A DNA stretch of 64,000 nt from Croceicoccus pelagius (GCF_001661915.1 NZ_LYWY01000039.1:496001-560000); one strand, 5' to 3'; numbered from the stretch's first letter, positions 9,866 to 21,306 are shown. Notes: generated by a model not told the origin, from the sequence alone. Program-made: numbers and translations.

Positions 9866-11371
9866 TCAGCCCTTCGAAAGGTCGGAGATCATCATCCGCG
9901 CGGTCGCGCGTGCCGAACCGACGACGCCGGGAATGCCCGCACCCGGATGCGTGCCTGCGCCGACGAAGTAGAGATTGCCGATCTCGTCATCGCGGTTGTG
10001 TGCGCGGAACCATGCTGACTGTGTCAGAATGGGTTCGAGGCTGAAGGCAGAGCCCATGTGCGCCGACAGGTCGGTGCCGAAATCGGCGGGCGTGTAGTGG
10101 AACTTGGTCACGATCCGCGAATGGATGTCGGGGATCAGGCGGCGGCCCACTTCGTCCAGCACGCGCTTTTCAAGCTCGGGGCCGACCTGATCCCAATCGA
10201 CGCGCAGCTTGCCCATGTGCGCCACCGGGACGAGGGCGTAGAACGTGCTCATCCCCTCCGGCCCCATCGACGGATCGGTGACGGTGGGATGGTGCAGATA
10301 GATAGAGAAATCGCGTGGCAGGACGCCGGACTTGTAGATGTCGTTCAGCAGTCCTTCGTAGCGCGGGCCGAACAGGATCATGTGGTGCGGGATGCCCGGC
10401 CATGCGCCTTCCACCCCGAAATGCACGACGAAGAGCGACGGGCTCCACCGCTTGCGCGACAGCGATTTTGCCACCTTTCCACCGCGCCGGTTGGTGGACA
10501 GAAGGTCGCGGTAGGTGTGCATGAGGTCGGAATTGGCGGCGACCGCGTCGAACCGCTCGCTCCACCCGCTTTTCGTCGTCACGCCCGTCGCGCGGTTGCC
10601 GACGGTGTCGATGCTGACCACCGGATCGCCCAGCCGCACCGTGCCGCCCAACCGTTCGAGGTGCCTTACCATCGCCGCGATCAGCTTGTTCGTGCCGCCC
10701 TTCGCCCACCAGACGCCGCCGTCCTTCTCAAGCTTGTGGATGAGGGCATAGATCGCGCTGGTCGACATCGGATTGCCGCCGACGAGCAGTGTGTGGAACG
10801 ACAGCGCCTCGCGCAGTTTCTCGTTCTTCACGTACTTCGACACGATCGAATAGACCGAACGCCATGCCTGGTACTTTGCCAGGGCAGGGGCGGCCTTGAT
10901 CATGTCCGAGAAGTTGAGGAACGGCTTGTGCCCCAGCTTCAGATAGCCCTCGGTGTAGACCCCTTCGGAATAGGCGGAAAATTCCTCGTACCCCGCCACG
11001 TCGTCGGGGTTCAGCTTGCTGATCTCTGCGGCGAGTTGCTGCAGGTCGTTCGAATAGTCGAAAGTCGTTCCGTCGTCCCACTGCAGGCGGTAGAACGGCT
11101 TTACCTCCATCAATTCGATGTCGTCCGACATTTCGTGGTCGGTCAGCCGCCAAAGCTGTTCCAGACAGTCGGGGTCGGTGATGACCGTGGGGCCGGCATC
11201 GAAGGTGAAGCCGTCTGTTTCCCAGACGTAGGCGCGGCCGCCGGGCTTGTCGCGCGCCTCTATCACCGTCGTGTCTATGCCTGCCGACTGCAGGCGGATG
11301 GCAAGCGCGAGGCCGCCGAAGCCTGCGCCGATAACGGCGGCGCGGCGGTTGGGCTGGCTCTTGTCAGTCAT
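9866..11371 (-). CDS. crtI: Phytoene desaturase
   Basis: CrtI is the FAD-dependent desaturase that converts phytoene to lycopene (or neurosporene). The 501-residue protein starts with a dinucleotide-binding fold (AAVIGAGFGGLALAIRLQ, then EARDKPGGRAY and FDAGPTVITDP). It ends with the family's C-terminal signature GAGTHPGAGIPGVVGSA. Length is typical for bacterial CrtI. Its start overlaps the crtY stop by 4 bases, and it precedes crtB. Confidence 0.97.
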   Translation of the reverse strand: MTDKSQPNRRAAVIGAGFGGLALAIRLQSAGIDTTVIEARDKPGGRAYVWETDGFTFDAGPTVITDPDCLEQLWRLTDHEMSDDIELMEVKPFYRLQWDDGTTFDYSNDLQQLAAEISKLNPDDVAGYEEFSAYSEGVYTEGYLKLGHKPFLNFSDMIKAAPALAKYQAWRSVYSIVSKYVKNEKLREALSFHTLLVGGNPMSTSAIYALIHKLEKDGGVWWAKGGTNKLIAAMVRHLERLGGTVRLGDPVVSIDTVGNRATGVTTKSGWSERFDAVAANSDLMHTYRDLLSTNRRGGKVAKSLSRKRWSPSLFVVHFGVEGAWPGIPHHMILFGPRYEGLLNDIYKSGVLPRDFSIYLHHPTVTDPSMGPEGMSTFYALVPVAHMGKLRVDWDQVGPELEKRVLDEVGRRLIPDIHSRIVTKFHYTPADFGTDLSAHMGSAFSLEPILTQSAWFRAHNRDDEIGNLYFVGAGTHPGAGIPGVVGSARATARMMISDLSKG

Positions 11372-12558
11372 TTCTTACCTCTAAGCGGTCCGGGCGCGCC
11401 ATGACCGGCAAGCACCGAAGCGGCTTTCAGAACGGGAACGGGGGGCTTTCCGGCCAATACGCGCAATTTGTCGAACAGCGTGCTTTCACCAGCGTAGAAG
11501 CGTTCCACCAGCCCTTCGTCAAGTGCGTAGAAACGCTGGAGCACCTTGTATCGATCCCGTCCCTGTGCCGCGCCGAACAGCATACGGGCAAGCAGTCGAT
11601 AAAAGCCCCCGCTGCGCCAGTGGGCAGCGGCATGAGCATTGGTGAGCGCGGCAAGGCTGGCGCTGTCATGTGCCTGTGCATCGGCGATCAGGGCGGCAAG
11701 GCGCACCGCGTCGGGCAGGGAATAGCTGGTCAGCGGCTGGAACAATCCCGCCCGCACACCCGCCTGCGCGACACCGGGAACGGCATGAGCGCGGAACCTG
11801 GTAAAATCCCCTCCGGTGACGACTGGCAGGACGCCCGTTTCCTTGCGGGTCTTTTCGACCACGGTCCAGCCGCGCCCCTCGGCATAGTCGTCGATGCGCC
11901 CGAACAGCGTTTCTGCGTCGAGCGAGCGGCTGTCGCTGTAATATGTGTCCTCGACGAAAACCTCATCGGCGGAGAAGGGCAGGACATAGACGAAGCGGTA
12001 GCCGTCCTTCTGCTTGACCGTCGCGTCCATGACGATGGGGCGCGTCATCTTGTGCGGGGTGGCAAGGCGCAACGTAACGCCTGCGAATTTCTGCCAGCCG
12101 CCGTGAAGTTCGGCCAGCATATCGCGGTTCAATCCGCGCGCGTCGATCACGCCGTCCGCCTCGATCCGCGTCCCGTCGGCAAGCGCAATGCCCTTGGGGT
12201 CGAGCGCGGTTACTGCGGTGCCGGTATATACGGCCCCGGCCGGTAGCGCCGTGGCCACGGCAGCGGCGAGGTTTTCCGACAGGATCGACCGGTAAGGCGT
12301 CGCCAGCGTTCGGCGATAGGCGGGAAAGCGTACGTCATAGCCCGCATTCCAGCGCGCCGCGGCCAGCCCTTCGACCAGTTCGCGGTTTTCCTCGGCAATG
12401 TCGGTGGCGAAGAAGGACCAGACATGGTTGCCGCCGATGACGGGCCCTGCCTCTACCAGCGCGACGGACAAGTCGGGCCGCCGATCGGCCAGCATCAGCG
12501 CGATCAGCGATCCGGACAGGCCTCCGCCCGCAATCGCGATGTCGTATCGATTGGCCAT
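11368..12558 (-). CDS. crtY: Lycopene beta-cyclase
   Basis: CrtY cyclises the ends of lycopene to beta-rings, giving beta-carotene. The protein, 396 residues from the Met at 12558, opens with a flavoprotein-type nucleotide-binding motif (DIAIAGGGLSGSLIALML). It contains LPFSADEVFVEDTYYSD and the C-terminal LARMLFGA and RFYALDEGLVERFY segments typical of CrtY. The start was set at MANRYD because upstream in-frame residues are unlike the family. It is the first gene of crtY-crtI-crtB-nuclease and lies divergent from the MipA gene, so the promoter is probably within 12559-12693. Confidence 0.93.
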   Translation of the reverse strand: MANRYDIAIAGGGLSGSLIALMLADRRPDLSVALVEAGPVIGGNHVWSFFATDIAEENRELVEGLAAARWNAGYDVRFPAYRRTLATPYRSILSENLAAAVATALPAGAVYTGTAVTALDPKGIALADGTRIEADGVIDARGLNRDMLAELHGGWQKFAGVTLRLATPHKMTRPIVMDATVKQKDGYRFVYVLPFSADEVFVEDTYYSDSRSLDAETLFGRIDDYAEGRGWTVVEKTRKETGVLPVVTGGDFTRFRAHAVPGVAQAGVRAGLFQPLTSYSLPDAVRLAALIADAQAHDSASLAALTNAHAAAHWRSGGFYRLLARMLFGAAQGRDRYKVLQRFYALDEGLVERFYAGESTLFDKLRVLAGKPPVPVLKAASVLAGHGAPGPLRGKK

Positions 12559-12693
12559 TTCCGTCCCGTTTGCATGGGTCTGCGGCCCCGCGCAAGTGAC
12601 CTTACGGCGCTGTCCATGCCTTGTCGCAAGCGGAACCGCCGGCAGGGCGGTGCGTTCCCGAACGAACTCCCCCATTTACAGGACCATCAGCAC

Positions 12694-13593
12694 TTGAACC
12701 AGATCGCGCCGACCCGCACCCTCATGAGCGCTGCTGTCGTTGCCGCTGCGTGCCTCTTTTCCGGCACGGCACACGCCAATGCCGCAGCCGTGGACCGGCA
12801 ACCGCTTCGCATCGAACAACCCGACCTCAAGGGCACTTACGAGGACGATTACGTCATCGTCGCGCTGGGCGCGGGCTATGTCCCCGATTACGAAGGCGCG
12901 GACGAATACGGCGTCCAGATCGGCGGCGCAGTGCGTGGGCAGGTCGAGGGCATTTCCTTCAAGACCAGTGGCATCGGGCTGGAAGTCGATCTTATCCCTA
13001 ACCTTCCCGGCGATATCGAGCTGAGCTTCGGCCCGGAAATCCAGTACAGCGCCACCCGCACCGGCAAGGTAAAGGACGAGATTGTCGACATGCTGCCCGA
13101 ACTGGACAGCACGGTCGAACTGGGTTTCAGCACCGGTATCTCGAAGAAGAACCTGCTGACGCCCGTGGACTCGCTATCGCTAAGCTACGGGATGCGCTGG
13201 GACATTTCGGGCAAGGGGGCAGGGCGGCAGAGCCGTGTCTCGCTGTCCTACTTCACGGCCCTGTCGAAAGGCATGGGCGCTGGCGTGTCGGTCGGCGCAA
13301 GCTGGCACGACGACAAGTGGGCCGACTATTACTACACGATCACCCCCGAAGGCAGCGCGGCCACTGACGGCGCGCTTCCGGTCTATCAGGCCGAAGGCGG
13401 GATGAAGGACTGGGACGCCAAGGCCTATTGGGGCATGGATCTCGACGGCGACTTCCGCAACGGCGGCTTCGGCATCGCGACGTCGATCGTCTACGAACGC
13501 CTTCAGGGCAGCGCGGCAGAAACGCCCATCGTGTCGATGCGCGGCGACCGTGACCAGTTCATGTTTCTGGCAGGCGTCGGATATGCCTTCTGA
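12694..13593 (+). CDS. MipA/OmpV-family outer membrane protein
   Basis: A beta-barrel protein of about 299 residues. The N-terminus has a signal peptide ending SGTAHA. The mature part alternates hydrophobic and polar residues (VIVALGAGYVPDYEGADEYGVQ, GISFKTSGIGLEVDLI) and closes with the aromatic C-terminal strand FLAGVGYAF expected for barrel insertion. Members of this family are outer membrane scaffolds or porin-like proteins. I chose TTG at 12694 because AGGA lies 10 bases upstream; ATG at 12724 would shorten the signal peptide. Confidence 0.8.
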   Translation: MNQIAPTRTLMSAAVVAAACLFSGTAHANAAAVDRQPLRIEQPDLKGTYEDDYVIVALGAGYVPDYEGADEYGVQIGGAVRGQVEGISFKTSGIGLEVDLIPNLPGDIELSFGPEIQYSATRTGKVKDEIVDMLPELDSTVELGFSTGISKKNLLTPVDSLSLSYGMRWDISGKGAGRQSRVSLSYFTALSKGMGAGVSVGASWHDDKWADYYYTITPEGSAATDGALPVYQAEGGMKDWDAKAYWGMDLDGDFRNGGFGIATSIVYERLQGSAAETPIVSMRGDRDQFMFLAGVGYAF

Positions 13594-13764
13594 GAGAAAT
13601 CGGGCCACCTGAGAAAACCAGCGCCCCTTTTGACGACAACGCATTGATCGCGCTGGACCATGGCGCGGCGACCGCTTAGGTATCGGGACAAGACAGGCCG
13701 CTTACCCCCTCGGGCGTCCTGAACTGTTTTGCCCCGATTGTCGGGATAGAGAGGGACGTTTCTT

Positions 13765-14163
13765 ATGCCTGTTGTCGACCCCACTGGCTGGACGGCCATG
13801 CTGTTGGGCCTGTTTGCCATGTCTGCCGCCATCGGCGCGCTGCGCAAGCCGGGAATCTGGCAAACGCTGGTCAAAGAGGTCGAGGACAGTCCCGCGCTTC
13901 AGATGATTTCGGGCGTCGCCGAACTGGCGGCTGGCGCAGCGATCTATCTCGTCAACCCGTGGGTGCCGGCGGACCTCCTGGCCTGTGTGATGAAGGCCAT
14001 CGGCGGGCTGATGATCCTGGAAGCGCTGATCGTGGTCGGGTTCTCGGACATCTACTTCCATTTCTGGCTGAAGAACCTGTCGTTCATGCACAAGGGCTGG
14101 GCGACGGTAAGCTTGTTGACCGGCCTAGCCCTGACCGTGGCGGGCGCGTTCCACTTTTCCTGA
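13765..14163 (+). CDS. Small integral membrane protein, unknown function
   Basis: A 132-residue, strongly hydrophobic protein with about four predicted membrane spans (near residues 8-26, 45-63, 72-92 and 111-130) separated by short loops such as RKPGIWQTLVKEVEDSP and HFWLKNLSFMHKG. No catalytic or transport motif is recognised. It stands alone between the MipA gene and the convergent autotransporter gene. A plausible GAGAGGGA ribosome site precedes the ATG. Confidence 0.7.
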   Translation: MPVVDPTGWTAMLLGLFAMSAAIGALRKPGIWQTLVKEVEDSPALQMISGVAELAAGAAIYLVNPWVPADLLACVMKAIGGLMILEALIVVGFSDIYFHFWLKNLSFMHKGWATVSLLTGLALTVAGAFHFS

Positions 14164-14220
14164 AGAGTGCTGCGCGGCGGCGGCGGGGACAAAGACCCGC
14201 GCCGCCGCGCAACCCAAAGC

Positions 14221-18210
<3,990 letters not shown>

Positions 18211-18230
18211 GCATCAGCATCGGCCGAAAA

Positions 18231-18281
18231 TCCGGACCGCGCCCCGCGGCGCGGCCGGATCAGGGCAGACCTGCCTTTTTC
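18231..18281 (+). terminator. Probable thiC terminator
   Basis: Twenty bases after the thiC stop, TCCGG-a-CCGCGCC pairs with GGCGCGG-CCGGA (18231-18259, loop CCGC, one bulged A). It is followed by a small GGCA/TGCC hairpin and five T residues ending at 18281. The stem is strong, but the T-run sits 15-20 bases beyond it, so efficiency is uncertain. Confidence 0.5.
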
Positions 18282-18399
18282 GGAACATAATTCGGGACGC
18301 CCCGTTGGTAGGCAAACGGCGAGCGGGATGCGGCGCGACAACGCGTTGCATCCCCCGCCTGCCACGAAATCCAACCCCCCACCCGAAGGATGCCGAAAC

Positions 18400-18969
18400 A
18401 TGAAAAAGTTCGCGATTGCCCTTGCCTCGGCCGCCACTCTGGCCCTTGCCGCTTGCGGCGGCGGCGCTGACGAAACGACTGTCGAAGACGAAACCGCGAT
18501 GGCCGAGCCGATGGCGGAAGAGCCCGGCACGATTGTCGAAGTTGCGCAGGGCAATGGCGATTTCTCGACCCTGGTGACCGCGGTGACCGCCGCCAACCTT
18601 GGCGAGACGCTTTCGGGCCCCGGCCCCTACACCGTCTTCGCGCCGACCAACGCCGCTTTCGAAAAGCTGCCCGACGGCACGGTCGAGGAACTGACCACCA
18701 ATGACACCGAAAAGCTCGGCTCGATCCTGACGTATCACGTCGTGGAAGGCGAAACGATGGCCGCCGCACTGACCTCGGCAATCGAGGGCGCGGGTGAGGA
18801 AGGCTATACGCTGACCACCGTCAACGGCGGCACGCTGACCGCGAAGCTGCAGGACGGCAACGTCGTGCTGACCGACGCCGCCGGCAACACCGCCACCGTG
18901 ACCGCGACCGACGTCGATGCGTCGAACGGCGTGGTCCACGTGATCGACACGGTGCTCATGCCCGAATAA
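18400..18969 (+). CDS. Fasciclin (FAS1) domain lipoprotein
   Basis: A 189-residue exported lipoprotein. The signal peptide ends in the lipobox LALAAC at residues 15-20, followed by an acidic linker (TTVEDETAMAEPMAEEP). A single FAS1 domain follows, with its two conserved regions YTVFAPTNAAFEKLP and NGVVHVIDTVLMP. FAS1 domains mediate cell-surface adhesion or carbohydrate binding; the ligand here is unknown. The ATG at 18400 has GAAGGA about 10 bases upstream. It is monocistronic, between thiC and a strong terminator. Confidence 0.92.
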   Translation: MKKFAIALASAATLALAACGGGADETTVEDETAMAEPMAEEPGTIVEVAQGNGDFSTLVTAVTAANLGETLSGPGPYTVFAPTNAAFEKLPDGTVEELTTNDTEKLGSILTYHVVEGETMAAALTSAIEGAGEEGYTLTTVNGGTLTAKLQDGNVVLTDAAGNTATVTATDVDASNGVVHVIDTVLMPE

Positions 18970-18998
18970 TCACGCGGCATATTGCTGAGATTGAGAAA

Positions 18999-19029
18999 GG
19001 CGCTCCCTGTAGAGGGGGCGCCTTTTTTC
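18999..19029 (+). terminator. Rho-independent terminator after the FAS1 gene
   Basis: GGCGC-T-CCCT pairs with AGGG-G-GCGCC across a GTAG loop, directly followed by six T residues (19023-19028). It lies 30 bases after the FAS1 stop codon and marks the boundary between typical chromosome and the lower-GC segment that follows. Confidence 0.88.
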
Positions 19030-19050
19030 TTTGCGTAAATGTGGGTTTAG

Positions 19051-19164
19051 TTTGCCGTCACATTGGCAGAAGACGCCGAGAAAGGCATGGAAGAGATGAG
19101 CAAGGTTTTTAAGGAAACTGGCTCGGAACTCTACATGGATCAGGGTGACCGCGAGCACGATTGA
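19051..19164 (+). pseudogene. Relic of a second thiC 3' end
   Basis: Between a TAG at 19048 and a TGA at 19162 the frame reads AEDAEKGMEEMSKVFKETG then SELYMDQGDREHD. This matches the ThiC C-terminus encoded at about 18121-18183 ([16 protein letters not shown] then EQLYLPEEE), including the Gly-Met-Glu-x-Met-Ser core and the E-L-Y end. There is no start codon or upstream ThiC body. I infer a displaced or orphaned thiC tail left by recombination. The copies differ at many positions, so it is not a recent tandem duplication. Confidence 0.6.
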
Positions 19165-19671
19165 GTGAAATGGCTTCGTATCGCTCTCCAATAGGGTGAT
19201 ACGAAGCCGCACCCGATACGGTTGATAGCGTGCTGAGAGTACGACCCGAGCCCACATAGCGACGTGTTGGGGATAAACCGAATTTGGTTTGCCCAGGACC
19301 CTTGCTTACAACATATTGGCACTGGCATTCTCAGAGTGCCAGTTCGCGCCTTCGTGCAAGAGCTGGTGGCAATTGGGCCCCAACTGGCCATTCAGCCAGC
19401 TAGGGCCCTAGTAAGCCGAACGACGGTGCGTACGTGCCTACATTGCAAGCTCTCGCTCGCACGCATCGTCGCTTCGGTCAACCTGAGATCCTCGGATTTC
19501 GGGCGTATGGAGCTGCGAATATCGTGTTGATGACCAGTGGAAAAAATCTCTCCTCTCCAAAGGTCTTGGAACGGCTGTCCGTGTTGGGGCAGGCGCTCGA
19601 CAATCAGCAGCAGCTTCATGCTTTTGACGGGGGCCTCTTGAAGCTCGGCAAAGAGGCCGAGAGAAAGAGTA
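19165..19671 (+). other. Gene-poor, lower-GC stretch
   Basis: These 507 bases hold no gene I can support. Base composition is visibly lower in G+C than the flanks. Short open frames are present on both strands (for example 19264-19530 plus and 19140-19391 minus), but none resembles a known family or has a good ribosome site. Structure is present: a perfect 11-bp inverted repeat at 19172-19208 and a 7-bp hairpin, ACTGGCA/TGCCAGT, near 19320-19342. Confidence 0.5.
19172..19208. repeat. Perfect 11-bp inverted repeat
   Basis: GGCTTCGTATC at 19172-19182 is mirrored by GATACGAAGCC at 19198-19208 with a 15-base spacer, which itself can pair further through G-U pairs. It starts 8 bases after the thiC relic stop codon, so it could be the old terminator stem of that gene (no T-run follows) or part of a mobile-element end. 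Function is unassigned. Confidence 0.55.
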
Positions 19672-20447
19672 ATGACGATGAGTTCTCATCAGCCGGGGAC
19701 CGATCCCCAGCCCGATCGCGGTCGCGACAACGAGCACCGTCCGGACAAGGGCGGTCGCCCAGTCAAGCCCACCACTTCGGCTCCGAAGCCCACGAAGAAG
19801 CTTTCGGAACTGAATTCCGAGTTCTGGCACGACATTACGCCGCGCTAGGGTTCGAAGATAAAGACGGCCTGTGGGTCGCCGTGTCCAGCATGCCGCTGGG
19901 GCCGGCCGGCCCGCAGGCCAACTTTTTAGTCGGCGTTTTCTTTGATCGTCGTGTCGCCCCACGAGGTTGGGCCTTCTCGAGGCTTGGTCCCAGAGCTGCT
20001 CCTATGGCTCTGAAACATACTAACCTACCGGATGCTTCGATCTGTGCGATGACCAAAGAGGATAATGCGTGGTCACCGAGCGACGGCTTAGTTGCGCTCA
20101 TTGATCACTACTCGATTTGGGCTGTGAAAAGTTGGCATCGCCAAGAATTGGGGTGGTGGCCCGGTCCGCAGTACGGTTTCGGCTCCTATTATCGGAAGCG
20201 CGAATTCGTTGCTAAAGAGTGGTGTGGATGTGGTTCCGGAAAGCGTTATGCAAGCTGCCATCAGACCTTTGATTTCTTAGAGTCCGAGGAGATCGGTAGA
20301 AGGCAATTCAAGGGGGCTTTTAGTTGCGACTACGAGGACCGGGCAGTTCCACAGGCCATTATGGATGCAGCGCGTAGCAGGTGGAAGAACTTGCCTTCTC
20401 TCGTATCGGCGTTCTCACATCGACGGATCGTTTGGGGCGAGCTGTAG
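19530..20447 (+). CDS. E2/UBC-like domain protein with C-terminal SEC-C-type zinc motif
   Basis: The frame is open from 19434; the true start is uncertain. The part from about 19790 on looks genuinely coding. It has the pattern of prokaryotic E2-like (ubiquitin-conjugating fold) domains: HTNLPDASIC with the candidate catalytic Cys codon at 20043, then AWSPSDGLVALIDHYSIWA and GWWPGPQ. After it comes a SEC-C-type cluster, WCGCGSGKRYASCH (20220-20261), and a roughly 60-residue tail. Such E2 domains accept ubiquitin-like proteins from E1 enzymes in bacterial conjugation and defence systems. No E1 (ThiF) or JAB gene is near. Codon use is less GC-rich than neighbours, suggesting transfer. Residues before about 19790 are Arg/Ser-rich and overlap another frame, so a later start or a frameshift is possible. 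Confidence 0.55.
   Translation: MTSGKNLSSPKVLERLSVLGQALDNQQQLHAFDGGLLKLGKEAERKSNDDEFSSAGDRSPARSRSRQRAPSGQGRSPSQAHHFGSEAHEEAFGTEFRVLARHYAALGFEDKDGLWVAVSSMPLGPAGPQANFLVGVFFDRRVAPRGWAFSRLGPRAAPMALKHTNLPDASICAMTKEDNAWSPSDGLVALIDHYSIWAVKSWHRQELGWWPGPQYGFGSYYRKREFVAKEWCGCGSGKRYASCHQTFDFLESEEIGRRQFKGAFSCDYEDRAVPQAIMDAARSRWKNLPSLVSAFSHRRIVWGEL
19672..19848 (+). CDS. Possible 58-residue hydrophilic protein overlapping the E2-like frame
   Basis: An ATG at 19672 (second ATG at 19678), preceded by a purine-rich GAGAGAAAGAG, opens a 58-codon frame rich in Asp, Arg, Pro and Lys (DPQPDRGRDNEHRPDKGGRP). It ends LSELNSEFWHDITPR before TAG at 19846. Within 19680-19790 it looks more protein-like than the E2 frame it overlaps. 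It may be a small partner protein upstream of the E2-like gene, or the true N-terminus of that protein joined through a frameshift. No homologue is recognised. Confidence 0.3.
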   Translation: MTMSSHQPGTDPQPDRGRDNEHRPDKGGRPVKPTTSAPKPTKKLSELNSEFWHDITPR

Positions 20448-20497
20448 TCAGCTATCTCCTGAGAACTGTGGGTGGCTCCGCAGTTTGTTTGTTTAGT

Positions 20498-20593
20498 CCC
20501 TCAAACGCCGGGCGCGGGCCATCCGGCCCGCTTGGCTTCGCCGCATAAGCGGCGGCGCGCGTTCGCGCTTGCGGGTGTCGCTGGCGCGCCCCG
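20498..20593 (+). repeat. Structured inverted repeat, left copy
   Basis: This 96-base unit begins CCCTCAAACGCCGGGCG and aligns almost without gaps to the reverse complement of 20660-20756. It contains hairpins CGGGCC-atcc-GGCCCG, CGCCGC-ataa-GCGGCG and GCGC-gttc-GCGC. With the right copy it fills most of the 432-base gap 20448-20879, in which I see no gene. The layout resembles REP/BIME-type or MITE-like elements. Confidence 0.8.
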
Positions 20594-20659
20594 AACTTCC
20601 GCCGATGCTCGCGGTTGGCAATTTGCCGCGTGGTGCCAGATAGCTTGGTAGCACTAAAA

Positions 20660-20756
20660 CGGGGCACCGAAGGTGACTCCCGCAAGGCCGAACGGCCGCC
20701 CGAGCTTATGCGAGGAAGCCAAGGCCCCCGGATGGGGGCCGCCCGGCGTTTGAGGG
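20660..20756 (-). repeat. Structured inverted repeat, right copy
   Basis: This 97-base unit is the inverted partner of 20498-20593. The outer 17 bases are identical (20740-20756 versus 20498-20514). Inside, the first and third hairpins keep loop and length but change both stem strands (GCCCCC/GGGGGC in place of CGGGCC/GGCCCG; GGCC/GGCC in place of GCGC/GCGC). The middle hairpin is mostly lost. The 66-base spacer 20594-20659 has no evident gene. Confidence 0.8.
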
Positions 20757-20879
20757 CCTAACAAAAATAAAACGCCACTCACCACCCTCCCACGGGCCAC
20801 AAGGACCGCGCTCAACCCGCGGAGCCACCAACCCCTTTTTATTTTCCTACACCCCGCTCCCCATGGCTCATCCTCACGG

Positions 20880-21146
20880 ATGACAGACACAACCCACACC
20901 CCGCCCGAACCTGAATATCCACCCATCGGCCGCCAGGGCCCGCAATGGGATCGGCAGAAGATGGCCGATTTCTTGCGGATGCTGGCCGCGACGCATTCCG
21001 TTTCCGAAGCCGCAAGGTCGGTGGGGATGAGCCGGCAGAGCGCCGACAAGCTGCGTCCACGGCTCAAAACCCCCACAACACTAGCCAGCGGGGCACTGCG
21101 CGCGCATAAGCGCGGGCATGGTCGATCTCTATCTCAAGAACCTTGA
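20880..21146 (+). pseudogene. Truncated helix-turn-helix protein gene
   Basis: The first 63 codons look like a real N-terminus: a Pro-rich lead (PPEPEYPPIGRQGPQWDRQK) followed by an HTH (MADFLRMLAATHSVSEAARS then VGMSRQSADKLRPRLK). From memory, sphingomonad relatives with this start continue for over 100 further residues. Here the frame runs at about 21070 into a low-complexity tail (TPTTLASGALRAHKRG) that overlaps the next small gene. I read it as a 3'-truncated gene, perhaps cut by the rearrangement that left the nearby repeats. Confidence 0.55.
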
Positions 21147-21264
21147 ATCCGAACGCCGCCAGCTTTGGGCGACTTGCCGTCTGAAAGGGCTGGCCAAGGG
21201 CACGCCCGAACGGTTGCGCATCGAGGAGATCGACAAGGCGATCGCCGCGCACAAGACGCGCTAG
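21118..21264 (+). CDS. Small hypothetical protein, 48 residues
   Basis: ATG at 21118 begins a 48-codon frame with balanced composition: MVDLYLKNLESERRQLWATC then RLKGLAKGTPERLRIEEIDK. It is predicted to be mostly helical and charged, with no signal peptide. A GCGGG sequence lies close upstream. It overlaps the meaningless tail of the truncated HTH frame, which supports that tail being non-coding. A hairpin terminator follows 12 bases after its stop. Function is unknown. Confidence 0.55.
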   Translation: MVDLYLKNLESERRQLWATCRLKGLAKGTPERLRIEEIDKAIAAHKTR

Positions 21265-21276
21265 GCGGCGGCGCGG

Positions 21277-21298
21277 TCCGGCGGCGTGGGCCGCCGGA
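21277..21298. terminator. Hairpin between convergent small genes
   Basis: TCCGGCGGC pairs perfectly with GCCGCCGGA around a GTGG loop. It lies between the ends of the plus-strand 48-residue gene and the minus-strand 44-residue gene, so it may serve both, although neither side has a clear T-run. Confidence 0.5.
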
Positions 21299-21306
21299 GA
21301 CGGCGC

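Noticed and set aside
10058-11404. 448-codon plus-strand frame opposite crtI
   Set aside because: Shadow of crtI, no recognisable domain, no ribosome site.
19165-19430. Integron attC-like site or mobile-element end
   Set aside because: Inverted repeats are present, but the core GTTRRRY/RYYYAAC boxes and an integrase are absent.
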